NCBI GenBank assembly: GCA_026182355.1
Contig: JAPFBL010000117.1
Location: forward strand, 859,501-923,500
DNA length: 64,000 bases
Origin: Hermatobates lingyangjiaoensis
Lineage: Eukaryota; Arthropoda; Insecta; Hemiptera; Hermatobatidae
Direction of reading: 5' to 3'
Shown: positions 47,430-58,250 of the stretch, one piece after another
How the letters are laid out: each line of letters begins with the position of its first letter
Numbering within the stretch: the first letter of the stretch is position 1
The notes under the pieces: generated by a model
The model's database searches: none
The model's input: the letters and a program-made list of their open reading frames with translations, nothing else
What the model was told of the DNA's origin: nothing
Position numbers and translations under genes: made by a program

Positions 47430-47432
<3 letters not shown>
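47307..47432 (-). mobile_element. PLE family A tail with 3' UTR piece, minus strand
   Basis: Reverse-complement match to about 62420-62550: tip, GAAAG/CTGACGA motif, TTTTTGACTC, then AGTGTTCAGTTGGG and GATGTTTTCTGCATCTAG of the 3' UTR. This is the only other copy here that keeps 3' UTR sequence beyond the motif. (TA)n on both sides. Confidence 0.85.

Positions 47433-47486
<54 letters not shown>
47433..47486. repeat. (TA)n microsatellite
   Basis: About 54 bp of uninterrupted TA between PLE families A and B. Confidence 0.9.
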
Positions 47487-47490
<4 letters not shown>

Positions 47491-47995
47491 GTTTCACGAT
47501 GAATCACAAACACAGAACTAAGGAACAAACACACTTACTGTCTCTAATTTTCGGTTGAACCGTCATCAGGAGAGAAAGATAATAATGAAGAAAATAAGAG
47601 GAAAATAGCCGAAACAAAATAAAATCCAGGAATATAAATTAAGTATCTATTATTTATATTCCTGGGTTTTATTTTGTTTCAGCTATTTTCCTCTTATTTT
47701 CTTCATTATTATCACTTAAGTTTTTATTATTTATATTTCTTAATTTTCTTCATTTCACTTTCATTTTCTTAGCTTATTCTTAGTTAATTTTTCTTACCTC
47801 ACTTGAACTGGGCACGCGTGTGACAACACTCTTGGCCTCCAACCGTCGCTTCACAAGTTCGCTTGGTGTCCCTATCTCAACTCTCCTGATGACGGTTCAA
47901 CCGAAAATTAGAGACAGTGTGTTTGTTCCTTAGTTGTGTGTTTGTGATTCATCATGAAACGTTTGTTGTCCTTTTGGATTGTTTTCCTGTTTAAA
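47487..47995. mobile_element. PLE family B-like foldback with nested hairpin
   Basis: Inverted tips 47487-47575 (minus) and 47881-47962 (plus), each with CTGATGACGG, loop TTCAA, CCGAAAATTAGAGAC (plus copy 47885-47912). Inside, 47578-47638 and 47653-47713 are 61-bp inverted arms with a 14-bp loop. The left half is thus a copy of the right half lacking about 170 bp. No coding part remains. The tip ends GTTTGTTGTCCTTTTGG. Confidence 0.75.
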
Positions 47996-49135
47996 ATATA
48001 TATATATAACATTGATTTTTTAATAAACTATAATATAAAAATGTGACAATTAATTGAGTTAAACAAATATTGTATGAACATTTTAAATTGATTATAGTAG
48101 ATATGGATTCAGGCTTGCAAGGTTTTGCAATATGCTCTTAATTATAAGCTGTAATTACCCTTCTAGGATTAATGGTGCTTTCCATATGGAGGTTTGCTAT
48201 TCGTGATATCTCACTGCACCCGTGGATTATTGGGATATTTGTATTGACCTTTATATAACGTATGATTAGGCATTTTCCTTCACTTTCAGTCCCACCCGTT
48301 TGCTCAATGGCTAAAGTAATTAAATTATTAATTTAACAAATATTGTATTAACGGCCTTCTGTCAAATGAATATAACAAATCATATAAAATATACCTTTTT
48401 AGTCAATTTAATATACCACAGCAGAACTGAAATTTAGTTTTTCTGGGCTCATAACTTCTGAATATTAAAGTATGCTACTTTTTTTCAATTTTGTATATAA
48501 GTAATAACAGGAGGATATACATTCATTTAGAAAAATATTAAACAAACTAATATATACTAAGCTACACATAATAATTATCCAATTTCAAATTCTCGCTATA
48601 ACTTGCTAGAATTTCACACATTTAAAATTATTAGATCATGTTTTATTTTAAATATGTATTATGAAAATATTTTTATGAAATACTTATGAAAATATTTCGT
48701 CAGACAGTATTGTAGCATATATAGCAATCACAAAATTACCCCTAGCATTTCACAGATATAAGAGTTTTGAGGTCACCTGAAACATTGTGTGTGTGTTTGT
48801 GCGAATGTGTGTGTTGTCTGGGTGAATGCAACCAACATCAGGTGAAGACACAACCAGTTTATCCTAAATTATAGAAAAAGAATAAAACACATCGGATTTC
48901 CACACATAATATAAAAGGTTGATGGTTTAATTTTGATAAATTTCTTCAGATATCAAGAAAAACATATCTTTCAATCATATTGAGGGTTTATATGTTTAAG
49001 GGTTCTCGAACTAAATAAAAAAGAAAAAAAAAAACAAATTCAACCTATTCAAATTATACCCTGTAAAAAATATCAATATTTTTATTTTTTTTTCAATTTG
49101 GTTATATTTTGTTTCATAAAAAAAATAATTATCCG
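47996..49135. other. AT-rich stretch without recognisable features
   Basis: No gene. A GTGTGTGTTTGTGCGAATGTG patch near 48785-48835 resembles the GT-rich start of interspersed repeat R, but nothing after it could be aligned. Confidence 0.45.
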
Positions 49136-49345
49136 TATTCTGAGGTAAAATAGATAAACAAACAAAAGTCTTCACACAAATGAAGTTTTATTCAACAACA
49201 ACGTGTTTCGAACACTTTGTGTTCATCACTGGACCAACCTTCTGCTGATGATGAACATAAAAGTGTTCGAAACACGTTGTTGTTGTTGAATAAAACTTCA
49301 TTTGTGTGGAGACTTTTGTTTGTTTATCCATTTTACCTCAGAATA
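49136..49345. mobile_element. PLE-like tail family E, inverted pair
   Basis: Arms 49136-49229 and 49247-49345 are inverted copies. The plus arm has CTGATGA (49245-49251), stem GAACA...TGTTC and GAAAC (49269-49273) followed by ACGTTG, the hammerhead-like order. The tip ATTTTACCTCAGAATA closes both ends. An open frame over the plus arm (49217-49426) is incidental. Confidence 0.65.
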
Positions 49346-50358
49346 AGTAAATATCACACAATTACAGATTGCACAACTAATTATTTAATTATCCGTAAAT
49401 CCAATCAAATGAACAATAAAAAATGAGCACGACATATAAAATTATCTGTTTTATTCCTGTAAAATCCTTTGAGTGCACTCATAGAATAGAAACATAAACT
49501 GTTACATAACATAGAGTTTTGTATTGTTTTGAACGAAAATTCTTAAAATGATTTTTAAAATAATTAAATGTCATTAATAAAAAATATGTACTCAAAAATA
49601 TAATGATATTTCATAATCATCGACATAGATTTATAGAGCAATTTTAAAGCTAGAAATTTTCATTTTTCTGAAGACATTATGAACGATACTATTTGCAGAG
49701 AAAACAGTTATCTGTACTTATGTTTGCTCCTACTTGGCTATACACTTGTATAAATATTTAAAATACGATCATATAATACAAGCTTTTCAAACAATTTATC
49801 TCTTATTCGAAATAACTATCTTCGTAATTTTGTTATTAAATCCAAATAATATAGCACTGCCTAATAGTTACAATGTTTTAACAAGAGTGTTTTTTTTAAT
49901 GTCATTATTACTTCATAGATGATTTTCAAAATGAATAGCTAATTTGAGTAAAAAAGTAGAACCCATGTAAGCATACCTCATCGTAAATTATGTTGTGGTG
50001 TAACTCATTCGGTGTGTTTCGATTTTAGTTGAATACAATCATTTAACTTTTCCTTAAGTTTATATTACTAGGCTAACTTCAGGTATATTTTGTTTGAATA
50101 ATTTTTATTTATATACAATAAGTCAAGAATAATATAAATTTTAAATAATTGTAACCATATAAATCCCCCCTTAAAAATTAGAGATTGTTATTATCATTAG
50201 ATTTTTCATGCTATTGGTTTATATTTCTAGTCCAATTACTTTGAATTTAATTATTTGGTAGAATCTTTTTTAATAATAATAATATTTCTCCTTTTTGGTT
50301 TTTAGAAGATATAAATTAATAATTGCGATTAGATTGTACGTGATATTTTACTCACAAT
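49346..50358. other. AT-rich stretch without recognisable features
   Basis: The first ~40 bp (CACACAATTACAGATTGC) recur near 53038, suggesting family E extends a little further. The rest is featureless. Confidence 0.45.
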
Positions 50359-50480
50359 TCAGTTGGGATTCATAGCATGAAAGGAGTAGCAGTTCAGAAT
50401 TCTATCAGCGGTTGTAGGTTTCGTATAACAATCTTTAATAAGCAGTGCTCCCTCAGTTATCGCGTTTAATAGGGTCCTTA
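50359..50480 (-). pseudogene. PLE reverse transcriptase fossil
   Basis: The minus strand encodes YTKPTTADRILNCYSFHAMN, matching by motif order the conserved PLE block WYxKPTxSDRxLNYxSxHPxxxK downstream of the catalytic YADD. A stop follows directly at 50359 and the upstream part of the 116-codon frame is not recognisable as RT. This would be the only RT-derived PLE sequence in the window. Confidence 0.5.
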
Positions 50481-50774
50481 ACCATCTGCGATGACGGAAA
50501 AACCGCATTAGTAATGCCACTATCTCGTTTTTTACATTCGTACATTGTTTGCGTTTGTATAATATCATATATATATATATGAAACCATATAAGAGGATAT
50601 GTATCATTAGGACATAAAAGAATAATTTCAAACATTTAAATAAAATATTAGTAGTATAAATAACATACACAATGTACAATAATATGTACATGTTACCATT
50701 GTGCAACATATGTAAATGTCACAAAAGAGTGCATACTGTATGTACATATGTTTTAGAATTCTCTCAGTCTTTAA
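50481..50774. other. AT-rich spacer
   Basis: No feature recognised. Confidence 0.5.
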
Positions 50775-51250
50775 TTACATTCCTTTTATAGCAAGATACG
50801 TAACTGGATCATCTCCGATAATAACTTCTTTCTTTGCTTGCTCTTTATAGATGTCGATGAAACATGAGGAAATGCCAATCAGCGACTTGAATTTTGAATT
50901 CTGTGGACACTCCCTGCATTCTGCTGGTGTGTGGCTAACTTTCGAGTCATCAATATTACTTCATCAATTTTATGTGTTTGATGACTATTTTTGAAATATC
51001 CACAATGTACTAAAACAAACGATGAGGTAGCAAAGGATGACAGTATTTTCATTATTACGAAATATATTTCATAAAGCTTCAATCTTCCCGTTTCCATATT
51101 TTTCTCTTTCGTGTGTAAACTGTGACTAACAATAACAAAAATTAATATATTTAACCCATGATGTTCCTCACCTCTTATTTTTATAACCATACTGGAAAAA
51201 ACTAGTGGTACTTCATATTCCTCTGGATATTCGAGTTTGGGCTTATACAT
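50775..51250 (-). other. Possible remnant of a small spliced gene
   Basis: On the minus strand a codon stretch from 51250 (YKPKLEYPEEYEVPLVF...) meets AG|GTGAGG at 51172/51171, donor-like. TTTGTTTTAG (to 51010) is acceptor-like, giving a 162-bp intron. The joined frame would end at 50879. A different frame, open over about 50775-50968, encodes ECRECPQNSKFKSLIGIS... and ends DDPVTYLAIKGM, which looks more protein-like. The two do not agree, so this may be a broken gene, or chance. No family recognised. Confidence 0.25.
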
Positions 51251-51522
51251 ATTCCAACATAAGTAAAATATCTTTACTAAACATAAGATATATTATTGAA
51301 ATTAAAAACATTTAAATAGTCCAGATTGTGATCTAATCTTATTTCATCGTTTGTCCTAACCTCAATGGTAGTTTTAGAGATATATTAGTAAAACTTGCAT
51401 TAGTAAACATCAAGGGATATCATATTTACACTATCAGTTAATAACTTGGATGGTTAAGGCTTCTTTGAAATCATTTTTCATTATAACATGACTGAGATAA
51501 TTTTCTATATATTTAGATTCTT
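51251..51522. other. AT-rich spacer
   Basis: No feature recognised. Confidence 0.5.
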
Positions 51523-51536
51523 CATAGGGGCCAGGC

Positions 51537-51844
51537 TAGCTCAGTGGTTAAGTGCTCACCTCTGAACTGACAGGACCGGGGTTCAATCCTCACCTGGCCC
51601 TCGATTTATCCACGCGGGAGCTGAATAAATCTGAGCACGTCGTCCCTCGGAGAAGGACGTTAAACCATCGGTCCCGAGCCTGTACGATGTCAGGTACTCG
51701 TTAAAGATCCCTACTCTAAATACATTTGAGTTAGGCAAAATTTAGGACTCCCACTGTAGATTCAATCTTCATTATGTGGTATCACAAAGGGCCAATGCTT
51801 GACCTACGTGTGTTCCCTTGTGGAACTGCCACTGCAACCAAACC
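51537..51844 (+). mobile_element. tRNA-derived SINE, second copy
   Basis: The tRNA-like head has a perfect acceptor stem, GGGCCAG (51538-51544) with CTGGCCC (51594-51600), A-box TAGCTCAGTGGTTAAGTG and B-box GGTTCAATCC. The body matches the copy at 34.3 kb closely. Flanking TTAGATTCTTCATA (51523-51536) and TTAGATTGTTCATA (51845-51858) are 14-bp target duplications with one mismatch. The CCTAA tail is reduced to ACCAAACC. Confidence 0.92.
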
Positions 51845-51934
51845 TTAGATTGTTCATAAGTGGGCCTACCTATAAATAATAAGATTGAAGTTGGATTGGT
51901 GAAGGATATCTGACTATATTTTAAACAGGTATGT

Positions 51935-52235
51935 ATGGTTTGGTGTAGCCAAAGAACAGACACAGTGGTGACGGCAGACACAGAACCACTCCGTCAAGCA
52001 TTCACAGAGATTCGTCACCGCATGAATGGTTATAGACCTTCCGTCAACAACCACTCCCATCATCCCATCACCATTCATGCCAATAACCAGGGACTCCCCT
52101 TTAATGAGTGCTACAGGTTCAGATTGTGCGACAGATCTGATCTTATTGCATATATCCTACTCCACGAGACACGAAGAAGATAATATTAGGCTGCTCAGTG
52201 CGCATAGTACACCTAGCCTCAATCTAAAGGAATAA
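51935..52235 (+). pseudogene. PLE family B endonuclease, decayed copy
   Basis: Aligns with the middle and end of the family B endonuclease: IRHRMNGYRPSVNNHSHHPI (catalytic Arg region), ANNQGLPFNECYRF, then a frameshift, and finally IRLLSAHSTPSLNLKE with a stop at 52233-52235. The N-terminal Cys-rich part and the catalytic Glu segment are damaged or missing. Starts 76 bp after the SINE target duplication. No tail motif was found downstream. Confidence 0.75.
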
Positions 52236-52939
52236 CTCTGTAATATCTTAAAGAATTAACTTTTTTGCATTTATTTTGTGCCAGCAAACATGCTTTTTTG
52301 ACGAATAGTTTTTCAAAAATTTGGAGATGATACATGGTATTCCAAAATATCATTAGAATTTATAGAATAATAGAAATATCATTATTAGTACAGTGTTGTA
52401 GCTAATATACCACATTAGCTGTCTGTCCTTCAGGTTCATGGAAGAACAAAGAGTTGGAACTCTTGAGCAAGCAAACAATAGTTAATCATGTGAGAAATAC
52501 TTGGTCTCATTCACTTCAATTCCTATGCTAGATAGAGTATCCCCTTGCGACTTAGTTATCGTCATTGTAAAACAGACACTGACGGAGCGTTTCAATCACA
52601 TCAATCGTCGAAACACAGTATTTTTCAATATTTGTTCATACGTTAAAACTTTTCTGTTGAAACTGTGATTTATATATATTAATAATATTTTATTTCCATA
52701 AGGAGCTGAACATGCAGTGTTGTTTAAACGCAAGTTACTTTAATGCAGTGATTGTTATCTATAATTATCTAATTACTTTAACTGAGTCTTAATTATAATT
52801 GTCATAACATTCACCTATATATGAATGAATTTAATTAAAGGATTAAAATTTCATAAAATAATCACTAAACTTAAGCTTCCTAGTTTCGTGTATATATTCT
52901 AAAGAATATAAATCTTACCTATAGTGGGCTAAATGTTCA
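52236..52939. other. AT-rich stretch without recognisable features
   Basis: No gene or repeat recognised. Confidence 0.5.
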
Positions 52940-53070
52940 AAACAAAGTCTCTACACAAATGAACTTCGTGTTTCGAACACTTCGTGATCATTGTCAGGTA
53001 TATCAGGTAATTGATTGCTTCATCAACGAGTTAATACCACACAATTACAGATTGCGTAACTAACAAGTTA
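52940..53070 (-). mobile_element. PLE-like tail family E, decayed copy
   Basis: Read on the minus strand: TGATCACGAAGTGTTCGAAACACG (about 52966-52992), matching the 49.1 kb motif with changes, followed by TTCATTTGTGTAGAGACTTTG. CACACAATTACAGATTGC at 53038-53055 matches 49352-49369. Confidence 0.55.
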
Positions 53071-54595
53071 AGTCCCATCTATTTTGTGATTTGTTTTTTG
53101 TTAATAAAGTTTCTTTTATGAATGTATTTAATCACCTGATTTTCTAATGGTGTTAAAAATGTTTAAAATATCATTATCAAGAGCAATTAGATAGTTTTGT
53201 TATACATATCAGAAAATAATTGTCTACTTCTAGGTGTATGAGATAAGTTAAATTCTTTTGATTTATTAAAATGACACAGATATATCATATCTAACAGTTC
53301 TTTACAATAAATTCTTGTTTTTGTTTTAAAATCACGAACAGTTGCAGATATCAGGATAAATGGTAAAGAACTGTGTTCTCCTTTAAAACAAAATTAACAA
53401 ATTTCTTTTACGAAAACTTTTCTCATTTTCAAAAACATTATAAATAATTGTTTTAATAATGTTAAATAATTACATTGCTGAATCTCTAATTAATTAAATT
53501 GTTGAGTTTTTATTCCATTATATTTATAGTTCTACAACGGAAAGCTTTAGATAATTTAATACCATTAATTAATATTCAGTCAACTTGATTTCTGTACTTT
53601 ATGTGATACAACTTGATTACTTGATTAAATTAAATGCCGGTATAATTAAAATAAATTAACTATTATGCTAATTAAATTATTTTTATAGAAATTTAATTTC
53701 GTTCCAAGGTTATTCGTAATGTTAACATAAAAATGAACACATTGTTTATAAGTGGCCTTCTTCACTTGCGAACCCATTTCAAATGTACACCTAATCAATC
53801 CGCATTAGGTACTATTTATTGATTCCTTTAGTTATACTATTCGTGAGTTGATTATTTTCAATCTTTTTTTTTCTAGTTTATTTCAGTGTACTTTGAATAA
53901 TGCATTTTATTTTCCTTGAAACGCGCTAGACTTTGATTTCATTTACTTTTTTTTGCCTGTTCCCTTATTATCTAACTTTGTCATTACTTCACTGTTGGAC
54001 CCTTTCGTTCTTGCAAAAAAAACTGTGAATAATCTAAATGCGTCATATACACATACATACCAAATGTAAATGAGAATAAATTTAGGTGATATTCAGACTC
54101 AACTTTTAAAAGAAAACAACAAATTAACAACATTCAATGAAGTATTAGAACATTTATTTATTATTTCTTCCATATTTAATGTAAGCTTAAAAAGTGTACA
54201 GACAACCAAGCTAAATAATTAGTTCAGAAGGAGAATAAATCACTTATTTTAGAGACCAAACAATACAACCCAATTCGTTGAGTATTAGGTCAATGTGCTA
54301 ATCCAATTTTTTTGAATCTATACATTCTAAAGATCTTTAAAATAACAGTTTTACTAAGTCAATGTAAAACCATACACAGAAACGACTAGGTTTGTTTACC
54401 TTAGTCATTTTTTACCAGAGTCTAGACAAACTGAATTGGTATTTAAATGTTTAATAAAAGTAATTTGAACATCATTTCATTAGTTAATATGATAAGAAAG
54501 AATGATTTAATTCTTAAAACTATAGAAGCAAAAACTACTCAACATATATGTTATGTTACTTTATAGCTTGTGATAGATGGACATATATAGATAAA
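53071..54595. other. AT-rich stretch without recognisable features
   Basis: No gene or repeat recognised. Confidence 0.5.
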
Positions 54596-54696
54596 AAGAT
54601 TTCACATAAACACGTGAAACAACAATCAATGATCAAACCACAATAAACAAGACTTAGTCTTGTTTTCCCATTTCTTATTGTGGTTTGATCATGGAT
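54596..54696. mobile_element. PLE family A minimal foldback
   Basis: Minus tip (AAAGATTTCACATAAACACG...) directly fused through ACAAGACTTAGTCTTGTT to the plus tip. The entire ribozyme-like motif is missing, so only two inverted tips remain. Confidence 0.8.
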
Positions 54697-55269
54697 ATAT
54701 ATAGATGTGGCCATTACAAAAACCTATTGCAATCAATCATCATGTTGAATGTGTTAAGAACTTATGTTGTGAGATAAATAGTTCTTGGTTTGTTTAAGGA
54801 CCTAGAACATGAATGGATTTTACAATATGTCTTTTGTTAGTACTCATCAAAGAAGATTGGAGGAGCAAAACCCACTTGCCCTATAACCACCATGGAGAGT
54901 TTTCACACGTCTAACATCTGTAAGTTTTTATAAGAAGGAGTTTTGTTTGCGGTCTAATGAGCTCGGTCTAATTGAATACACCGGTTCTCGTAAGATCTAC
55001 ATACGCGTAAGAAATGTTAATATTTTTGTTTTTGTTTTGTTTCCTTTTTTTTTTGTTTTAGTTTCCTTTTCATAAAAATCTAAAATAATGGGAGTCGTAA
55101 GTATATTTTCCAGTTCGTAATTTAAGTTTTTGGTATAATACAAACTGTAAGAAGTTAAAAATATCATGAAATATGCTTCCTTTTAAATTTTATTCAGAAG
55201 AATATTTTTTTTTTTAGTAGAAATTTTTGCTTTGCTTTTATTAAGGTTATAAGGTTTTTATTTTTTGTG
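54697..55269. other. AT-rich stretch without recognisable features
   Basis: No gene recognised; T-rich runs near 55030-55060 may belong to the decayed LINE tail that follows. Confidence 0.45.
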
Positions 55270-55492
55270 GTGTAGAGTTGTGGAAGCTCACTTTCATGTG
55301 GTCCACATTGGAACGATGTGGCAAAATAAAGGAAAGTTTTAGTTTGCTTCTATCCTCGGCTAGGGCTTGACGCTCCCGAGATGTGGAGAAAGAGCTTTCA
55401 CGTAAAATGATATCAGTCTGTTTTATTGTTATTTTCAGCGATATGACCGAATAAGCTGGGAGCGCTAAATAATACCAAAACAGGTTTATTGA
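55270..55492 (+). mobile_element. Decayed 3' tail of an R1/jockey-type LINE
   Basis: Shares an ordered set of blocks with 41951-42130: GT(C/T)GTGG(T/A)AGC, GGTCCAC(C/A)TTGG, TGTGG..AAAG.GCT..CACGTAAAA, GTCTG.TTTATTG and GACCGA. The stems and the GNRA hairpin are no longer clean. Suggests an older, 5'-truncated copy of a related element. Confidence 0.5.
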
Positions 55493-56189
55493 TGCTAGTT
55501 TGAAATATTAAATATTGCAAATCATTAATAATTTTTCTATATTTATCTGGTTAGTTAAAATAAAAACAAACTCAGGTGGTTTAAAGAGTCACAAATGACT
55601 GTCTGGATTGAAATCATCCTGATTTCAAGAAAAGTGCTATTGCTCAACATGCTGATGGGAAGTATATAGCATATATTTACTTGTATATATTTCCACTGGT
55701 ATTAGCTGTGATGTTCTAAAAATCTTCTTACATTCAAGGACATTTTTCTTGTATTTACATAATAAGTCTAGAAAACATTCTTCTTCTTAAATATTCTACA
55801 AACATGTAATATTTTATATTTTCTTTATAAAATTAGTTTAGTTGAAATGAGCTTTTCAAATATAATTATACATTTTTTTTTCAGCGAAAATTTATCTGCT
55901 TCCTTCTTCTTGCAGTAATTACAAATTGGGCATCATACACTACAAAAGCAAAGGCTATGTGTTCCAGAATATTTGATTGACTCAAACTCTTCATACCGGA
56001 CTAATGCCGCATTCCTCTGTATTTGAATTTGGCAGGTACACGCATGACAATTGAACAATTTTTACCAATAAAATTACATATTCTGAATTAAATATATATT
56101 AAATTTGGAAAAAAATTCATATTTAATTTTTTGTTCGGATTTTATTAAAAAATTATAGATGTTGAAGCTGAAAAACTTTTGTGTTAGTG
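55493..56189. other. AT-rich stretch without recognisable features
   Basis: No gene or repeat recognised. Confidence 0.5.
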
Positions 56190-58250
56190 TGTGCTTAGGT
56201 GGGTTTACCCACAAGTTTTGTGGACAACTGCTGTTCAGAATATGAATGAGATCGAATTTATATTGTACAAAATAATGGGCATTATAGTCTAGGCCTTTTT
56301 TTGGTGGCAATATTGCATGATGAAGAAAGATTCTTTTTTAAATTATTAATTAATTAATTATAACAATTTCTTTACAAAAAAATAGTGCATTATGGTGATA
56401 AGGAGTGGGGTTTTTCTTTAAAATTATATGATCCAAAAAAGATGTTATGATACATTATATGGTTTCAGGTAATGTTTTTTAACGCAAAACCGCTAACTAT
56501 AAAACACTAAGATTTATCAAAAAATATAACTTAAACCTACGATGAGTAATTTGTAAAAAAAAATGATAAAATTCCGATTGCCGCAAAGGACATCTATTAT
56601 AACTGAATAGTCGTCTTTTACCTTTTCCCAGCTGGTACTTGTCGAATTTATTTACATTTTTTACATTATTTATACGGGCATAGAAAATGTTTATGTCAAA
56701 TGAAATGGTTATCCCGAGGTTGAATAAAAAAGAACTGTTTGTTTGAATGAGTTGATATGTTATGTAGGGGGCCAGGTCAAGTCAGTGTCAACATCTGACT
56801 GGAGGATTCTGGGTTCAATACCCACTCTGGCCCTCAATTTATTCACGTCGGAGGTGAATAAATCTGAGCTTTTTGCCCTCAGAGATGACGTTAAGCCCGT
56901 ACCAAGCCTGTACAATGTTAAGTCATTATTAAGAATTATTATTTCAAAAGCACCTTGAGTTAGACAATATTTAGGATTCGTAAAGTAGAATCAATCTTCG
57001 TTTTGCGGTAACAGAATCGGCCATTGTTCGGTGAATGTGTGTTCCCATGTGGTACTTCTACTTCAACGTAATCTAATCTAACCTAACCTAATATGATGTT
57101 AAGGAAAAATAACATTCATAAATCTAAAAAAAGCAATGCCAATGAAATACATATATCATGTTTTCTCTGGTAGTGTAGCACCATATATCGATTAGTGTGA
57201 CAAAATGTTCTAACCAAAGTATATGTTGCACAATTGAACGAATAAATGTCAAATATAGTTCTAGCTGTGTTTATGAACCACATTTTTCTGGGTTATGTTG
57301 AAGTATGCAAAATGTACTCTTTCATTAATTATTACAGAGAGGATACTAATTTTGCGTTACATCTTCTGTGATTGATTCAATCTATGATCTTTTCTTAAAT
57401 TTTCCTGATATAAAATCATTTTAAAGTGTTAAATAAAATACTTTTCTTAATTCATGAATATAAAACAATGCTAATTAGATTTACCACAGTTGCAAAAAAA
57501 TCTTCTCAGGATTTTGGTCTTTCACTCATATTTTAATGATTATGTAGATGATCTAATGAATAATGGGTTATGAATATTAATGAGTTATAAATTAAGAATG
57601 AAGACAGTATAAATAATTGCATTTTCACGTTGTGCCTCGAAACGAGAGAATACTAAGAATTAGTCAGTAAATAATTCGGAAATGTTTGGAAACATACAAC
57701 TTTCCTGCTGTCTCGAGGATTTACTGTATGTCCCACATGACTCCGCGTTTACAGGAGTGGAAATGAGAAATCAAGTGGAAAGCAGTTTTAGGATTGTAAA
57801 AAAAAAACCGGGTTGAATTCGAACTACACTGACGTCTGTAAAGAATTCTATATATATGCAAAGTAAGAATTGAATTATGTATAACATGACTTAGAAATGT
57901 GTTTACCTAAATACTATGAAGAGAAGCTGCATTTGATACTGACTAAGAATACTGACGAAGATCGATTTGATGACATTATATCTGTATGCTGAGAAATCAT
58001 ATTAAAAGGATGCGGATTATTGTCAAATCGTACCTAAAACTATAGTAGTAGGGATAAGTCATTATTCATGAAGGTCTTTATAGAACTTATGATCTGAAGT
58101 TGAATTTACTTGAAATGAGATGTAAAATATCATAGGTATGGCCCTGGAGAGTTCGAGTTTTATGAGTTTTATCCCGTCTGATTAATAATTTTAGTATTAT
58201 GTCAGAATTATCAATGGTTTCTTTTTTCTTACCACTAAGAACATGATTAT
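56190..58250 (+). repeat. Interspersed repeat R, copy 3, with a nested SINE
   Basis: Starts GTGTGTGCTTAGGTGGG and has GCATGATGAAGAAAGATTC, a Cys/Gly-poor AT middle (the GCAAAGGACATCT...GAATAGTCGTC box matches 8355-8390 of copy 1) and an end (AATAATTTTAGTATTATGTCAGAATTATCAATGG) matching copy 2 near 23830. The SINE at 56767-57092 interrupts it, so the repeat is older than the SINE. Confidence 0.5.
56767..57092 (+). mobile_element. tRNA-derived SINE, third copy (older)
   Basis: GGGGCCAGG head with damaged A-box, B-box GGTTCAATACC, body TTATTCACGTCGGAGG, CCTGTACAATGTTAAG, and tail ATCTAATCTAACCTAACCTAAT. More diverged than the other two. Target duplications are unclear (GATATGTTATG before, AATATGATGTTA after). 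Confidence 0.8.
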
